From NCBI GenBank assembly GCA_963664635.1, contig OY761542.1:1426001-1490000 (forward strand): DNA of 64,000 nucleotides, given 5' to 3'. A model generated the notes under the pieces. That model ran no database searches, had not been told where the DNA came from, and was given only the letters and a program-made list of their open reading frames with translations. Shown here one piece after another: positions 42,631 through 51,334 of the stretch. Position 1 is the stretch's first letter, and every line of letters begins with the position of its first letter. This DNA comes from VXNE01 sp963664635. Its GTDB lineage: Bacteria; Pseudomonadota; Gammaproteobacteria; Pseudomonadales; Azotimanducaceae. The position numbers and the translations under genes were made by a program.

Positions 42631-43848
42631 CTACGGCCCCGCCAGGGTGACCGGAGCGAGGTGCTCGTGTGCGCAGTCGTGGGCGGTGCCGTCCACGCCG
42701 GGGTTCGCATACGCATCGTCGGCGTCGAGATCGAGCACGTCGGCGTCCCCGGCGCAGAGGGCGAACTCCGGACCCGTCTTCTCCGGGTTCCGGAAGCCGT
42801 CCCAGACGATGTCCGGCAGGCGTCCGGCGTCGCCGTAGAGTGCGATCCGGACCGCGTCCAGTTCGGCGAGGTCGGGCGCGTGGCCGCCGCGGCCGAACGT
42901 GTTGCCGTAGAGGAAGAGCGTTTCGGGGTACGGGTCGAAGGTCGGCTGGACTTCCCGCTCGCCGGAGTACCCCGCGCTGAAATAGCTGCTGATCAGGACG
43001 TTGCCCGTGCGATGGCCGGCGATCCGGTTGCCGAACACCTCGACCCGGTCGTTGGCGCTCACGATGATGCCTGAGCCCGCGGGTACGGACGCGACGGCGG
43101 ATCCGGGGGCGCCGAAATTCGGGGTGCTGTTGTCGAGGATGTCGTTGTCGAACACCCGCGTGCTGTGGCCCGCCTGCGGCAGGTCGGGCATGTTGAACAC
43201 CAGGATGCCGCCGGTGTTGCGGGTGGCGACGTTGCCGTACACGTCGGCGCCCACCGTGTTCTCGATCTCGATGCCGGCGACGTTCCGTTCCGCGCGGCTG
43301 TTGCGCACGATGACGTTGCGCGACTGTCCGACGTAGATGCCGGCGTCGGAGGCGCCGATGGCCACGGACTCCTCGACCAGGGTGTTCTCCGTCTGGACGG
43401 GGTAGATCCCATAGGCGCCGTTGTCGGTGTCGGGTCCGTTGGTCCACTCGGTGCGCACCCGGCGCACGGCGATGTTGCGGCCGCCGTTGATCTTGAGTGC
43501 GTCGCCCACGGTGTTCTCGATCGCGAGGTCCTCGATCGTGAAGTCGCTGCCGGTGACCAGAAGCCCCTCGGCCCCGGCGAGCTGGTCCGCGAAGCTCAGT
43601 ACGGAGGCTTCCATGCCGGCGCCCCGGATCGTCACGCCGTCCGCCGTGAGGATCAGGCCGCGGCGGAAGTCGAAACGGCCCTCGGGGACTGCGATGACGT
43701 CCCCGCGCTGCGCGGTCTCGATGGCGAGCCGCAGGGTCTGCGCGGTGAAGGCCTGCCCGGTTGCCGGAGCCGTCGTGGCGGGCGCCTGGTCGCAGCCGCA
43801 GGCGAGCGCGGCGATGGCCAGGGCGGGAAGAGCTGTGATTCGGTGCAC
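42631..43848 (-). CDS. Parallel beta-helix lipoprotein
   Basis: 405 aa. Lipoprotein signal ending LACGC (Cys17/19 region), then right-handed parallel beta-helix rungs from about residue 60 to 310 (GLLVTGSDFTIEDLAIENTVGDALKINGGRNIAVRRVRTEWTNG, SDAGIYVGQSRNVIVRNSRAERNVAGIEIENTVGADVYGN). The typical partner of the SO2930 cytochrome encoded next. GTG 43848 start with AAGGA upstream. Carbohydrate lyase-type catalytic residues could not be identified. Confidence 0.8.
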   Translation of the reverse strand: MHRITALPALAIAALACGCDQAPATTAPATGQAFTAQTLRLAIETAQRGDVIAVPEGRFDFRRGLILTADGVTIRGAGMEASVLSFADQLAGAEGLLVTGSDFTIEDLAIENTVGDALKINGGRNIAVRRVRTEWTNGPDTDNGAYGIYPVQTENTLVEESVAIGASDAGIYVGQSRNVIVRNSRAERNVAGIEIENTVGADVYGNVATRNTGGILVFNMPDLPQAGHSTRVFDNDILDNSTPNFGAPGSAVASVPAGSGIIVSANDRVEVFGNRIAGHRTGNVLISSYFSAGYSGEREVQPTFDPYPETLFLYGNTFGRGGHAPDLAELDAVRIALYGDAGRLPDIVWDGFRNPEKTGPEFALCAGDADVLDLDADDAYANPGVDGTAHDCAHEHLAPVTLAGP

Positions 43849-43864
43849 GGTGTAGTCCTTTGCG

Positions 43865-45181
43865 TCAGTGAGACGGCCGGAGCCGACCCATCCAGGCCTC
43901 GTCGAGGTGCGGTGTTCTCTTGCCCAAGCGCGACCGCAGTGCTTCCAGGGCCTGTGCCGGGGCGCCGGAACGCAGGCGGGCCGCGATCAGCGTATCCAGG
44001 AACAGGTCTCGCTGGGCGTGGCTGCCGCCCAGCCGTGCCGTCTCGGACGCGACGGCGGTGAGCGCGTCTCCCGCGGTTCCGTAGTCGCCGGAGGCATACG
44101 CCTGGAAGGCGCGGCAGAGCCGCAGGCCGATATCTCCGCAGGGCTGGCGGCCGGCGGCGACTGCGCTGTCCACCTCCTCGATGAGTTCGGTCAGCGCCGG
44201 CAGTTCGCCGGCCGCGGCGAGGGCCACGGCCGCGTGCACGTTGGCGAACGGCACTCCCGCCTTGCGGAAGCGCTCGTCCGTGAACGCGGCGAGTTCGCGC
44301 AGTTCCGCCGGCTGCAGCGGATGGCCCTGCAGTGCCGCCCGCCACGCGAAGGCGGCGCCGTCGATCATCGTGAACATGGGCAGCGTCAGCGAGACCGACG
44401 GACGAATGCCATCGCGATAGATCGCTATGGCCCTCTCCGGTTCCCCGAGTTGCAGGGCGAACAGTGCCCGGTGCCAGCAGAGGTGGCAGTGCAAGACGCT
44501 CGAGCGGTCGTAGCAGGGCAGCCAGTCGGCGATGAACGCGTCGCCTTCCGCGGCGGCTCCCGTTTCGTGGTAGCCGTGGGCGCGGGCGTGCGCCGCGTTG
44601 GCGTTCGTAGGCCTGGCGGCCAGGGCTCGGTCGAGTAGCGGAATGCCCCGTGCGCAGTCCCCGATCTCGACGTAGGCCCAACCCAGGAAGGTGTCGAACC
44701 ACCAGTCCTCGCCCCAGTGGGGCGCCACCCGCTCCAGCAGCGCCACCTGGCGCTGGGGGAAGTCCACGAAGCCCCCGAAACCGAGCAGCCCGTACACGCC
44801 GAGGGCAAGAGACAGGGGCAGGGCGTCTCGGGGATGCCGGTCCGCATGCGCTTCGAGCAGCGCGAGCGCACCCGCCGAGTCGCCCTCCGTGGCTCGGGCG
44901 ACGATCTCGACATGGGCCTGCTCGCGCGGCGTGGCGGAGCCCGCCAGGGCGCGTGCGCGCTGCACGGCGGCGCGGGCGTCTTCGGTGCGACCCGCGAGGA
45001 GCAGGGTGCGGGACTGCACGCAGTAGGCGAGCGCGAAGTCGGGATCGGCGGCGAGGGCGGCGTCGATGCGCCCGGCCGCTCCGGGCTCGGAGGCGAACGA
45101 CAAGTCCAGGGCCTCGACATAGGCCTTGGCGGCGGCCGCGGATGCGACTGAAAGCGGCTGGTCGAACCGGTCCGTGATCAC
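43865..45181 (-). CDS. TTC38-like tetratricopeptide-repeat protein
   Basis: 438 aa, helical repeats throughout: AAKAYVEALDLSFASEPGAAGRIDAALAADPDFALAYCVQSRTLLLAGR at the start, then VALLERVAPHWGEDWWFDTFLGWAYVEIGD and HARAHGYHETGAAAEGDAFIADWLPCYDRSSVLHCHLCWHRALFALQLGE. The pattern matches the TTC38 family of TPR proteins. Function unknown. GTG 45181 start without a strong ribosome-binding site; 19 nt after the aldo-keto reductase stop, same strand. Confidence 0.75.
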   Translation of the reverse strand: MITDRFDQPLSVASAAAAKAYVEALDLSFASEPGAAGRIDAALAADPDFALAYCVQSRTLLLAGRTEDARAAVQRARALAGSATPREQAHVEIVARATEGDSAGALALLEAHADRHPRDALPLSLALGVYGLLGFGGFVDFPQRQVALLERVAPHWGEDWWFDTFLGWAYVEIGDCARGIPLLDRALAARPTNANAAHARAHGYHETGAAAEGDAFIADWLPCYDRSSVLHCHLCWHRALFALQLGEPERAIAIYRDGIRPSVSLTLPMFTMIDGAAFAWRAALQGHPLQPAELRELAAFTDERFRKAGVPFANVHAAVALAAAGELPALTELIEEVDSAVAAGRQPCGDIGLRLCRAFQAYASGDYGTAGDALTAVASETARLGGSHAQRDLFLDTLIAARLRSGAPAQALEALRSRLGKRTPHLDEAWMGRLRPSH

Positions 45182-45200
45182 GCGGGCGAAGGGAAGCCGG

Positions 45201-46274
45201 TCAGGGAATGTGCCGGGCGAGACCGGCGTCGGCGAGGTCGTCCCAGAGGGCTTCGGGCAGTGCCGCCGCCGCCAGCGCCAGGTTCGTCCGGACTTCCTCG
45301 ACGGACCGGACGCCGGGGATCACCGAGGCGACGGCCGGGTGCCGCAACGGGTACTGCAGGGCGGCGGCACGGATGTCCACGCCGTGGGCGGAGCAGATCC
45401 CGCGGATCTGCTGCGCGCGCTCCCAGCGATCGTCGTCCACCGGTTGATAGTCGTACGTTGCCCGGCGCCGCTCGTCGACGGCGAGCAGGCCCGAGTTGTA
45501 CGGCCCGCCGATGATGACCGAGACGCCGCGGTCCACGCACTGGGGCAGGAACACGTCGAGTGGCTCCTGTTCGAGCAGCGTGAAGCGGCCGGCGAGGAGA
45601 AAGCAGTCCACGTCGAAGTCGGCGAGGACCCGGGAACAGACCTCCCAGTTGTTCACGCCAAGGCCGAACGCGCCGATCGTCCCTTCGGCCCGCAGGTCCG
45701 ACAGGGCCGGCAAAGCTCCTCGCGCGGCCGCCTCGAACATGCCGGCCTGGTCGTCGCCGTGGGTCCAGAGGTCGATGTCGTGGCAGAGCAGGATGTCGGC
45801 GCGGTCGAGCCTGAGGCGCTCGAGGCTCGCTTCGAGCGACGCGCGCGTGGCGTCGTAGGTGTAGTCGTAGCGGAAGTCCACGGGTTCGGTGTCGCGCATG
45901 CAAGAGCCTTCAGCCGGGGAGCGCGAGGGGCTTGCCCCTCGCATGAAGGGAGCGCGTTCGCCTTGCCCGGGCGGCACGAGCAGGCGCCCGACCTTGGTGG
46001 ACAGCACGAAGTCCTCGCGCGGGAGTTCCGCCAGGTTCCGCCCGAGGCGCTTCTCGCTGAGGCCGTGGCCGTACAGCGGGGCGGTGTCAAAGTAACGGAT
46101 GCCGCCATCCAGGGCCGCCTGCACGATCGCTCCCACCGCTTCGTCGTCGATGCGCGGTCCGACGGCGCCGAGGGGTGCGCCGCCAAAGCCGAGCGTGGTC
46201 ACCGCGATGCCGCTGCGGCCGAGGGTGCGGGTTTCCAAGGAGGTCGATCCCAGCGTCGATGCGTCGCGCGGCAT
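45201..46274 (-). CDS. Aldo-keto reductase, aldose/fucose dehydrogenase type
   Basis: 357 aa TIM-barrel oxidoreductase. N-terminal LGRSGIAVTTLGFGGAPLGAV, DTAPLYGHGLSEKRLG (catalytic Tyr), STKVGRLL (Lys), LLCHDIDLW (His) and GVNNWEV/VIPGVRSVEE. The D-threo-aldose/L-fucose 1-dehydrogenase group is the best fit. The gene has an in-frame insert of about 15 residues (near residue 110-125) encoded by a perfect palindrome at 45923-45942. An IS element ends 44 nt upstream of ATG 46274; the longer frame to 46331 begins inside the IS and is not native. Confidence 0.85.
   Translation of the reverse strand: MPRDASTLGSTSLETRTLGRSGIAVTTLGFGGAPLGAVGPRIDDEAVGAIVQAALDGGIRYFDTAPLYGHGLSEKRLGRNLAELPREDFVLSTKVGRLLVPPGQGERAPFMRGASPSRSPAEGSCMRDTEPVDFRYDYTYDATRASLEASLERLRLDRADILLCHDIDLWTHGDDQAGMFEAAARGALPALSDLRAEGTIGAFGLGVNNWEVCSRVLADFDVDCFLLAGRFTLLEQEPLDVFLPQCVDRGVSVIIGGPYNSGLLAVDERRRATYDYQPVDDDRWERAQQIRGICSAHGVDIRAAALQYPLRHPAVASVIPGVRSVEEVRTNLALAAAALPEALWDDLADAGLARHIP
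45923..45942. repeat. Palindrome inside the aldo-keto reductase gene
   Basis: GCGAGGGG (45923-45930) pairs with CCCCTCGC (45935-45942), loop CTTG: the same 8-4-8 geometry as the REP-like elements, but without a GTAG head. It lies within an insert relative to related reductases, and the reading frame is kept. Confidence 0.55.
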
Positions 46275-46407
46275 CTTGCGGGTTTTCCGGTTTCGGCACA
46301 ATCTGCGGCGCTTCGGACCAGCAGTTCTCATTTTGGCTGATGTTTCTGCTGCATGGCGGTTTCCTTGGGGGTTGGGACGGGTTGAGGCGGTGGTACGGCT
46401 GGCGGGT

Positions 46408-47697
46408 TCAGGGCGGTCGGTTGGCGGTGCCGCCGGTGGCGAGCAGGGACAGGAGCGCGTTCCAGTCGGGGAACACCTGGTATTCGGCGAGGGTGCGCAG
46501 GTGCTCGAACAGGCGGTAGCGGGTGCCGAGGCGTCGGCGGGCGGTCTGCCAGAGGGTTTCGGCGAGGTCGGCGGCGGTGTGCAGTGCGAAGGCGAGCAGG
46601 TTGAGGACGACGAGCACGGCGGCGAGGGTGTCCTGGCCGTGGCCGAAGTTGTGTTCGAGGTGGTAGCCGTGCTGCTTGAGGACGTTGAAGGTCTCGTTCT
46701 CGATCTTCCAGCGGGCGCGTGCGCAGTCGGCGAGTTCGACGACGTTGTCGCGGTTCACGTCGAGGCTGGTGACGAAGGCGCCGCGGTAGGTGACGGTGCC
46801 GTCGGGTTTGGCGCTGACGATCTCCAGCCAGTTGACGCGCAGGGCGTCGTCGCCGTCGCGGATGGGCAGGTCGTTCAGCCAGCGGTAGCGGTGGACGCGG
46901 CGCTTCGCGCCGCGGCCCACGGTGCGGTGCCGCGTGGGCGGGCGGATGCCGTCGAGGTACTCGTAGAGGGTCTTGTGGCTGGGTTGCTTGGCCGTGAGCA
47001 GGAAGTCGCCGCCGGCGTCGAGCATGGCTTGGCAGACGGGCTGGCAGGCGTACAGGTCGTCGCCGAGGTAGACCGGCTGCTGGGCGGCGCAGCGCGGGCC
47101 GTGGTGCGCCAGCCAGCGCTTGACCGCCTGCCGTTCGCAGTCCTGCTTGGCGGTGCCGTCCCGGGGCGCCACGAACTCCGGGGGCAGCGGCAGCGACTGC
47201 GCCCGGCCCGGCGCCACGACGTTGGCGGCCAGCATCTGGTGGAAGTACTCGGTGCCGCCGTCGGCGCGCTTGCGGGTCGAGCAGTGGTCGCAGTGGACCT
47301 TGCGCGAGCGGAAGAACTCGGTGCCGTCCAGGGCGACCAGCGTGTGGCCGTCGAGGCGGCGCATCGGTTCGAGCGCGCCGTGCGCGTCGAGGTCCTCGAC
47401 GATGGCGTGGAACTGCCCGTCGAAGTGCTCGGTCGGCACGCCATCGAGCAGCTGGCGGATGTGGTTGTCGCAGGGGATGCGGTCGAGGCCGAACAGGGTG
47501 TGCGCGTTCGAGCGCGTGCGCGTCTCGGCCAGCGCGCGCTGATGCGCCAGGAACGACGGCGACTGCATGAAGAACACCGACAGCGCCGCCATGCCGATGT
47601 CGGCCATCGCGTAGCGCCGGTTGCTGCCGCGGCGCGGGTCCGGCATGCGCGCGCAGCACGCCCGCAGCCGGTCGAGGTGGCGCGCGAAGTGCCTCAT
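46408..47697 (-). CDS. DDE transposase (IS4/ISNCY-like)
   Basis: 429 aa from ATG 47697, overlapping the methylase frame by 4 nt. DDE residues are readable: HTLVALDGTEFF (first Asp), VYLGDDLYACQPV (second Asp) and RARWKIENETFNVLKQHGYHLEHNFGHG (Glu in the W-x-I-E-x2-F signature of IS4-like enzymes). KVHCDHCSTRK may bind zinc. Family placement is uncertain: IS4-related or ISNCY. It ends 71 nt inside the left terminal repeat. Confidence 0.85.
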   Translation of the reverse strand: MRHFARHLDRLRACCARMPDPRRGSNRRYAMADIGMAALSVFFMQSPSFLAHQRALAETRTRSNAHTLFGLDRIPCDNHIRQLLDGVPTEHFDGQFHAIVEDLDAHGALEPMRRLDGHTLVALDGTEFFRSRKVHCDHCSTRKRADGGTEYFHQMLAANVVAPGRAQSLPLPPEFVAPRDGTAKQDCERQAVKRWLAHHGPRCAAQQPVYLGDDLYACQPVCQAMLDAGGDFLLTAKQPSHKTLYEYLDGIRPPTRHRTVGRGAKRRVHRYRWLNDLPIRDGDDALRVNWLEIVSAKPDGTVTYRGAFVTSLDVNRDNVVELADCARARWKIENETFNVLKQHGYHLEHNFGHGQDTLAAVLVVLNLLAFALHTAADLAETLWQTARRRLGTRYRLFEHLRTLAEYQVFPDWNALLSLLATGGTANRPP

Positions 47698-48380
47698 GGC
47701 GGCGCCTGCGCCTCCTCTGCCATGATCGCCGCCAGCACCGCCAGGCGCTCCGCCGGCGGCATCGCCGCGTAGCGGCGGCCCCAACTCGCCGCCTTGCGCT
47801 TGACCGCCTGGCGGTGCGTGAAGTTCCGCCCCGCGCACGACGCCCAGTGCACCCGGTCCGGCGCGAAGTTGAACCACACCTGCTCGGTCACCACCCCCGC
47901 CTGGTTCATCACCTACAGCGACACGCCGCGCCAGTCCCGCAGCAGGTCGTCGTACAACGCCGACGGATACCCCGACACCATCACCGCGCAGGGCAGTCGC
48001 TTGAGCAGTTCCAGCAGCGCCGCGTGGTCGGCGTCCTCGTAGTCGTGCCGGTAGCGGCGCGACGACTTGCGCGCGCCGCGCAGGTACGGCGGATCGCTGT
48101 ACACCAGCTCCGAACCGTCGAACGCGAACTCCGACAGGTACGCGTGGCAGTCGCCGTGCACCAGCTCCACCGGATACCCGCACTCGAACCGCGACAGCGC
48201 GCGACCGTCCAGGTCGATGCCGATGTTGCGCAGCGCCGCCGGCTTGCGCCGCATGAGCGCCCCGCCGCCCAAGTGCGTCTCGATGTACACCGCGTGCGGC
48301 GGCATCAGCGCAATCAGCGCCTGACACAGCCCCGACGTCGCCTTCGATCCGAACCACGGGTTGCCCATGGCCCGCACCAT
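47694..48380 (-). pseudogene. IS-borne D12-class DNA adenine methylase, amber-interrupted
   Basis: The frame from ATG 48380 encodes motif I NPWFGSK...YIETHLGGGALMRRKP and catalytic motif IV YSDPPYLRG, the Dam/D12 class of N6-adenine methylases. Codon 156 is TAG (47915-47913). The same frame continues without shift: GVSL-stop-VMNQAGVVTEQVWFNFAPDRVHWASC..., which reads as the natural C-terminal part of such enzymes, so the stop replaces what was probably CAG. The product is either truncated after the catalytic motif or depends on amber suppression. Cargo of the IS at 46319-48466. Confidence 0.8.
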
Positions 48381-48530
48381 AGGCGCCGCCCTCTACGTTG
48401 TCAAGCCTCCCTCAAAACCACAGCTCCGCCGTCACAACACGCATGTGGCCAAAATGAGAACTGCTGGCTTCGGACGGCTCAGGATGGCCGGGCCGGGTGG
48501 CTGTTTCCGGGGCGCATCCCCTCAATCCCT

Positions 48531-50027
48531 TCAATCGGCCACCGCGTAGCGAGTCGCCCGGCCGTTGCCGGTCGAGTGCAGCAAGCCTGCTTCGGTCAGG
48601 GACTTCAGCGCGCGCTGCGCCTTGCGTTCGTCGAACCCGGTCCTGGCCGTCAGTTCCCGCGTGCTGATCGAGTCCCCCAACGCAGCGACCCGCCAGGCTT
48701 CCGCGGCGGCCGTGTTCAGCGCCCTCATGATGTCGGGTCCGGCAAGTTCGCGAGCCAGGGCGTCGGCGCTGCGGTAGATCGTGAGCACGAGATACGGGGC
48801 CTGCCATCGATACCTCGGCGGCGGCAGTCGTCCCCTGGCTGCCTGGCGACGAAGCGACCGCAGACCCAGCCCGCGCTCCTCCGCCAGCTTCATCTGCGAG
48901 AAGACGTAATGCAGCACGGGATTGCGGCTGAGCATGGGCGCATCGAGGGATTGCATCTGCTCGAGTGTGATCGGTTCAACGGGCAACCCGGGGCTCATGA
49001 TCCTGACGCAATCCGGTGTCACCGTGACCTGGCACTTGGCGCCGGCGATCCCGTAATCCCGGTGGATGATCGCGTTGACGACGGCTTCCCTGACCATCTC
49101 GAAGAATGGGTCCAGCACATGCACGTGTTGGGCGCGCGTGCGGTCGATGGGGTCCGGGAGCCTCGCCCGCAGCCAGCCCAATGCCTCTTTCGGCACGAAA
49201 ATCTGTGGGCCGTCGAAATCGCGCACTTCCTCCAGGCCATTCGGCAAGTGGATCGTGCCGAGCACGCCGGCATGGGGAATGGCGGTCCGCGGACTCGTCC
49301 CGAAGAGCAGAAACCCGAATCCCGTGGGCACGGTTCGTCCGGTGGGCGCTTTGCACAGGAGGCCGAGGCGCAGCAAGCGGCGCGTGAACCCCCCCTCGTC
49401 TTGCTCGGCGTTGGCGGTGTCGCGGTAGCGGTCGAGCGCCAACGGGGACAGGTCCTCGAGTTCGACCGCGCTCAGCTCGGACTCGAGTTCGGATAGCGGT
49501 TGAGGGGGTGCGCCGGCGCCATCCTCCCACGCTTCCGCGCGCGCCGTTGCCTGCTCCAGGAAAGGCTCGTTTTCGATGCGGATCCGGCGTTGCAGGTCGG
49601 CATCGAAGAGATGGACGTTGACACCGTGTTGCTGCAGGTAGCGGATGCCCCGGCGATCCACCGTGGGATCGGGATCCTCGATGCCGATCCAGACCTCCTT
49701 GATCCGTGCCCGCGCGATCCGTTCGGCGCAACCGAGCTTCGACGCTTGACGTGCTCCCGGCGCACACGGCTCCAACGTGCAGAACAGCACCGCCTGATCC
49801 AATCGAGCGTTCCGGAGCTTTCGCTCGATCAACGTGTACTCGGCGTGGTCGCCCTCGCGCAGCTCGCCGCGGCAAGCGCTCACGGGATCGTGGCCCGCGC
49901 GCCAGATCACCGCGCCCACCCGAGGCGTCGCCTTGGCGTCCGTGCGGCGCTCCGGCTCGGACTGCCGCATGACGTCCACCGCTTGTTCCATGAGTTGGCG
50001 GGCATCGAGTTGCGTCGCGTCGGACAT
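48531..50027 (-). CDS. RibD-like deaminase / GHKL-ATPase / winged-helix fusion
   Basis: 498 aa from ATG 50027 with AGGAG about 9 nt upstream. Residues 1-160: zinc deaminase domain like the RibD N-terminus, with H61-A-E63, T-L-E-P87-C88 and C100, then KEVWIGIEDPDPTVDRRGIRYLQQHGVNV. Residues about 190-420: the C-terminal HATPase_c_4-type module of RecG-like/AlbA_2 proteins (GFLLFGTSPRTAIPHAGV, EFDGP-like DFDGPQIF, REAVVNAIIHRDY N-box at 313-325, MSPGLPVEPITLEQ, RNPVLHYVF, EERGLGLRSL). Residues about 435-498: winged helix (STRELTARTGFDERKAQRALKSLTEAGLLHSTGNG). The AlbA_2 domain that normally precedes the ATPase is replaced by the deaminase. Function unknown; a nucleotide-editing regulator or defence protein is a hypothesis. 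Confidence 0.8.
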   Translation of the reverse strand: MSDATQLDARQLMEQAVDVMRQSEPERRTDAKATPRVGAVIWRAGHDPVSACRGELREGDHAEYTLIERKLRNARLDQAVLFCTLEPCAPGARQASKLGCAERIARARIKEVWIGIEDPDPTVDRRGIRYLQQHGVNVHLFDADLQRRIRIENEPFLEQATARAEAWEDGAGAPPQPLSELESELSAVELEDLSPLALDRYRDTANAEQDEGGFTRRLLRLGLLCKAPTGRTVPTGFGFLLFGTSPRTAIPHAGVLGTIHLPNGLEEVRDFDGPQIFVPKEALGWLRARLPDPIDRTRAQHVHVLDPFFEMVREAVVNAIIHRDYGIAGAKCQVTVTPDCVRIMSPGLPVEPITLEQMQSLDAPMLSRNPVLHYVFSQMKLAEERGLGLRSLRRQAARGRLPPPRYRWQAPYLVLTIYRSADALARELAGPDIMRALNTAAAEAWRVAALGDSISTRELTARTGFDERKAQRALKSLTEAGLLHSTGNGRATRYAVAD

Positions 50028-50410
50028 GGACCATGCTCCTGTTAACGAACCGAAATCGCCGGTCGGCCGGCGGCTTCGTATCCGCGAGCGAATCATGCCA
50101 TACACGCATGCGATCTGTCTGGAAAGAAGAGTAACGGGGGGATCCGGCATCTAATACCGACACTTTCGAGCTCGTATTGTCGGGATTTGCCCCGTGCCGC
50201 CCCCAAAGACCTGCTAATCGCGACAACATGGGCGGTTTCGTGTCGGGATTCCCGGGCCTTCCGCCGGCGCGTGAGAATGCTCGCCTGGCAGGCTGGTCAA
50301 GTCGTGTCTCGTCTCCACGAGGCCCCGGGCCCCTCGCCTCGGGATTAGACTTTGACCCGGGGCGACTCGCCTGACGGGCGGTCGAACGGTCAATGAGGAG
50401 GCCTAAAGCC
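50028..50410. other. Divergent intergenic region
   Basis: 383 nt between the deaminase-ATPase gene and the amidohydrolase. It is less GC-rich in 50090-50220, has an interlaced inverted repeat (AATAC at 50153-50157 with GTATT at 50174-50178, and nearby CCGAC/GTCGG), and a GAGGAGG ribosome-binding site for the amidohydrolase at 50395-50401. No gene is supported. Promoters for both flanking genes presumably lie here. Confidence 0.5.
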
Positions 50411-51262
50411 ATGCCCGAACACGCAACGCCGGTGATCGACTCGCAGGTGCACTGCTACGAGCGCGATCGGCCGGAGCGCCCGTGGGTGGGCACGCTGGTG
50501 GGTCCGGCCGAGGTGAGCGGCGACGACATGGTGGCCGCCATGGATCGCCTGGACGTGGACGGCGCACTGCTGGTGTCGCCGTGGGCCATGTATCGCTACG
50601 ACGCGAGCTATGCGCTGGAGGTCGGCGCCCGCCACCCGAGCCGCTTCGGCCTCGTCAAGCCGTTCGATCCCGAGTCTCCGGGCGTGGCCGAGGAGATGGC
50701 CGAGTGGGCGGCGCGACCCGGCGTCGTGGGGGCGCGCCTGATGATGGGGGCCCCGGCGCCGCGCATCGCCGCGGCGGACGGCATCGACCGCGTGTTCGCG
50801 GCCGGGGCAAGGCTCGGGCTGCCGGTGAACGTGCTGTGCTGGGGCAACCTCGCGGCGTTCGCCGAGGCCGCGGAGCGGAACCCGGACACCCGGCTCGTCA
50901 TCGACCACCTGGGCCTCCGGCAGCCGTTCGCGCCGCCGCCGCCCGCCGAGCCGTTCGGCGACCTCGAGCGGGTGCTCGACCTCGCGCGCTTCGACCACGT
51001 GGCGATCAAGATCTCCGGGGCCTGCACGCTGTCGCGGGAGCCGTTCCCCTTCGCGGACATCTGGGATCCGCTGGCGCGTGTCTTCGACGCCTACGGCCTG
51101 GACCGCTGCCTGTGGGGCACGGACTGGACGCGGGCGGTCCAGGTCGTCTCGCCGGAAGACGCGGTGGCGGCGTTTCGCGTCACGGACCGCCTGTCCGACT
51201 CGGACCGGGCGGCGTTGATGGGCGGCAGTCTGGCGCGCATCTATGGTTGGAGTCCGGGATGA
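50411..51262 (+). CDS. Amidohydrolase family protein (ACMSD/4-sulfomuconolactonase-like)
   Basis: 283 aa amidohydrolase_2 TIM barrel. VIDSQVHCYERDRPERPW carries the modified HxH region (QVHCYE), RLVIDHLGLRQP the conserved His, KISGACTLS the sixth-strand motif, and CLWGTDWTRAV the metal Asp. One His of the first motif is replaced (S-Q-V-H-C-Y), so the metal site may be mononuclear, as in lactonases of the LigI or 2-pyrone-dicarboxylate group. ATG 50411 has GAGGAGG about 10 nt upstream. Substrate unknown. Confidence 0.8.
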   Translation: MPEHATPVIDSQVHCYERDRPERPWVGTLVGPAEVSGDDMVAAMDRLDVDGALLVSPWAMYRYDASYALEVGARHPSRFGLVKPFDPESPGVAEEMAEWAARPGVVGARLMMGAPAPRIAAADGIDRVFAAGARLGLPVNVLCWGNLAAFAEAAERNPDTRLVIDHLGLRQPFAPPPPAEPFGDLERVLDLARFDHVAIKISGACTLSREPFPFADIWDPLARVFDAYGLDRCLWGTDWTRAVQVVSPEDAVAAFRVTDRLSDSDRAALMGGSLARIYGWSPG

Positions 51263-51334
51263 AACCCGGGTAAAGGCGGCGGCGACGCGGGGTCGGCGCG
51301 CGCCGCCTCCGGTGCGACATCGTCCGTGCAGCCG

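Larger units (their letters stand above)
46319..48466. mobile_element. Insertion sequence carrying a DNA methylase gene
   Basis: Ends are perfect inverted repeats: ccagcagttctcattttggc at 46318-46337 and its complement at 48448-48467. Flanking direct repeats GCTTCGGAC at 46310-46318 and 48467-48475 give a 9-bp target duplication (7 bp if the ends are drawn one base outward on each side). Contents, all on the minus strand: a D12-class adenine methylase gene (with an amber codon) overlapping a DDE transposase gene by ATGA. Length is about 2.1 kb. The insertion lies just upstream of the aldo-keto reductase gene. Confidence 0.85.

Noticed and set aside
46274..46331. Upstream ATG at 46331 for the aldo-keto reductase
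   Set aside because: It lies inside the insertion sequence; ATG 46274 is outside and gives the normal family N-terminus.
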